Assembly: GCA_006227085.1 (NCBI GenBank)
Contig: SBFY01000181.1
Location: forward strand, 1 to 7,172
Direction: 5' to 3'
Origin: Gammaproteobacteria bacterium
GTDB lineage: Bacteria; Pseudomonadota; Gammaproteobacteria; Pseudomonadales; M0112
Length of the DNA: 7,172 bases
Part shown: positions 6,840 through 7,172 of the stretch, one piece after another
How positions within the stretch are numbered: position 1 is the stretch's first letter
Layout: each line of letters starts with the position of its first letter
The notes under the pieces: model-generated
Seen by the model: only the letters and a program-made list of their open reading frames with translations
Told to the model about the DNA's origin: nothing
The model's database searches: none
Made by a program: the position numbers and the translations under genes

Positions 6840-7172
6840 TTACTTATTGCCGCCACACTTGCCTTCGCCACACTTACCTTCGGCAGCATCGGCTTTGCGC
6901 TCGGCCTTGTCACCACCGCATTTACCTTCGCCACATTTACCTTCGCCGCACTTGCCTTCACCGCATTTACCTTCGGCATCGGCAGCCTTGCCTTCGGCAT
7001 TGCCGCCGCACTTACCTTCGCCACACTTGCCTTCAGCATGCTTGTCAAAACTGCCCAGGTCGTAACCGGACGACAATGCACTTGCCGAAAAGCCAGTGGA
7101 TCCTGCCTGCACAGCCGGCACAACTGCCGTTGCGAGGAAGGCGGCACCCAATGCGGCTGCCAGGGGTTTCAG
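6840..7172 (-). CDS. bufA: BufA/HvfA-type RiPP precursor with eight EGKCG motifs, 5' end beyond window
   Basis: The frame is open from the right edge to TAA at 6842-6840, 110 visible residues; only the first few codons seem to be missing, since the visible part opens inside a signal peptide (LKPLAAALGAAFLATA, predicted cut after PAVQA, visible residue 23). A short leader-like segment, GSTGFSASALSSGYDLGSFDKH (24-45), is written here as GSTGFSASALSS then GYDLGSFDKH. The rest consists of EGKCG units: two at 47-56, four at 67-86, two at 98-107. All eight cysteines of the visible protein lie in these units. Characterised relatives are secreted to the periplasm after the cysteines are oxidised by BufB-BufC, and bind copper, giving protection or supporting virulence. 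The same peptide family includes the gold- and copper-induced Gig proteins. Gene order bufA-bufB-bufC matches. Which metal is involved here is inference; the promoter is outside the window. Confidence 0.9.
   Translation of the reverse strand: MKPLAAALGAAFLATAVVPAVQAGSTGFSASALSSGYDLGSFDKHAEGKCGEGKCGGNAEGKAADAEGKCGEGKCGEGKCGEGKCGGDKAERKADAAEGKCGEGKCGGNK
6852..7034 (-). repeat. 15-base coding repeats for EGKCG in bufA
   Basis: Units of 15 bases (GAA/GAG GGT/GGC AAG/AAA TGT/TGC GGC/GGT) occur in tandem blocks at 7034-7005 (two), 6974-6915 (four) and 6881-6852 (two). Spacer segments contain decayed copies: AEGKAAD (visible residues 59-65) and AERKADA (90-96). Near-identical units make copy-number change by slippage or recombination likely, and short-read assembly could miscount them. 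Confidence 0.9.

Noticed and set aside
6852..7034. CRISPR-like array
   Set aside because: Repeats are 15 bases, mostly without unique spacers, in phase with codons and coding for EGKCG.
6829..7147. Open frames on both strands with Pro-His-Leu or Lys-Val-Asn-Ala repeats
   Set aside because: They are other-frame readings of the 15-base bufA repeats; only the EGKCG frame has a signal peptide and fits the operon.
6840..7172. Metallothionein or plain low-complexity protein
   Set aside because: The EGKCG motif, Sec signal and adjacent DUF692 and DUF2063 genes identify a bufferin-type RiPP precursor.

Overview
The window looks like a chromosomal segment of a gammaproteobacterium, probably an aerobic, marine or hydrocarbon-associated type related to Pseudomonas, Alcanivorax or Marinobacter. 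The placement is an inference from the block dusA / STAS protein / RssB-like phosphatase / mlaA, which from memory resembles the PA2795-PA2800 neighbourhood of Pseudomonas aeruginosa, and from the style of the TonB-dependent receptor. Coding is dense. No tRNA, rRNA, insertion sequence, CRISPR array or prophage gene is visible, and no gene-free stretch exceeds about 225 bases.

Left part (1-1697): the first 490 residues of a TonB-dependent outer-membrane receptor lie on the minus strand and run off the left edge. Its start faces that of dusA across a 225-base divergent intergenic region. This region holds a plausible receptor promoter, a perfect 16-base dyad in the receptor leader, and a second dyad that encloses the probable dusA -10 box.

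Middle (1698-5217): dusA (tRNA-dihydrouridine synthase A) is on the plus strand. It meets, stop codon over stop codon, the end of a minus-strand set: mlaA, then a response regulator fused to a PP2C/SpoIIE-type phosphatase (RssB-like, 399 aa), then an overlapping STAS-domain anti-sigma-factor antagonist (RssC-like). The last two make up the phosphatase and antagonist half of a partner-switching pathway, as used to control sigma-factor activity. The kinase/anti-sigma partner is not in the window. MlaA belongs to the Mla system that keeps phospholipids out of the outer leaflet of the outer membrane; here it lacks a lipobox cysteine.

Right part (5218-7172): a minus-strand bufferin (Hvf/Gig-type) RiPP operon. 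Its order is a precursor with eight EGKCG motifs (bufA/hvfA, N-terminal codons outside the window), the multinuclear iron oxidase (DUF692, bufB/hvfB) and the partner protein (DUF2063, bufC/hvfC). In characterised relatives the oxidase and partner convert cysteines of EGKCG motifs into copper-binding heterocycles, and the exported peptide protects against or sequesters copper. This operon is the most interesting part of the window. The modification and the metal role are inferred from family knowledge. The precursor sequence, its 2+4+2 motif layout and the gene overlaps are read directly.
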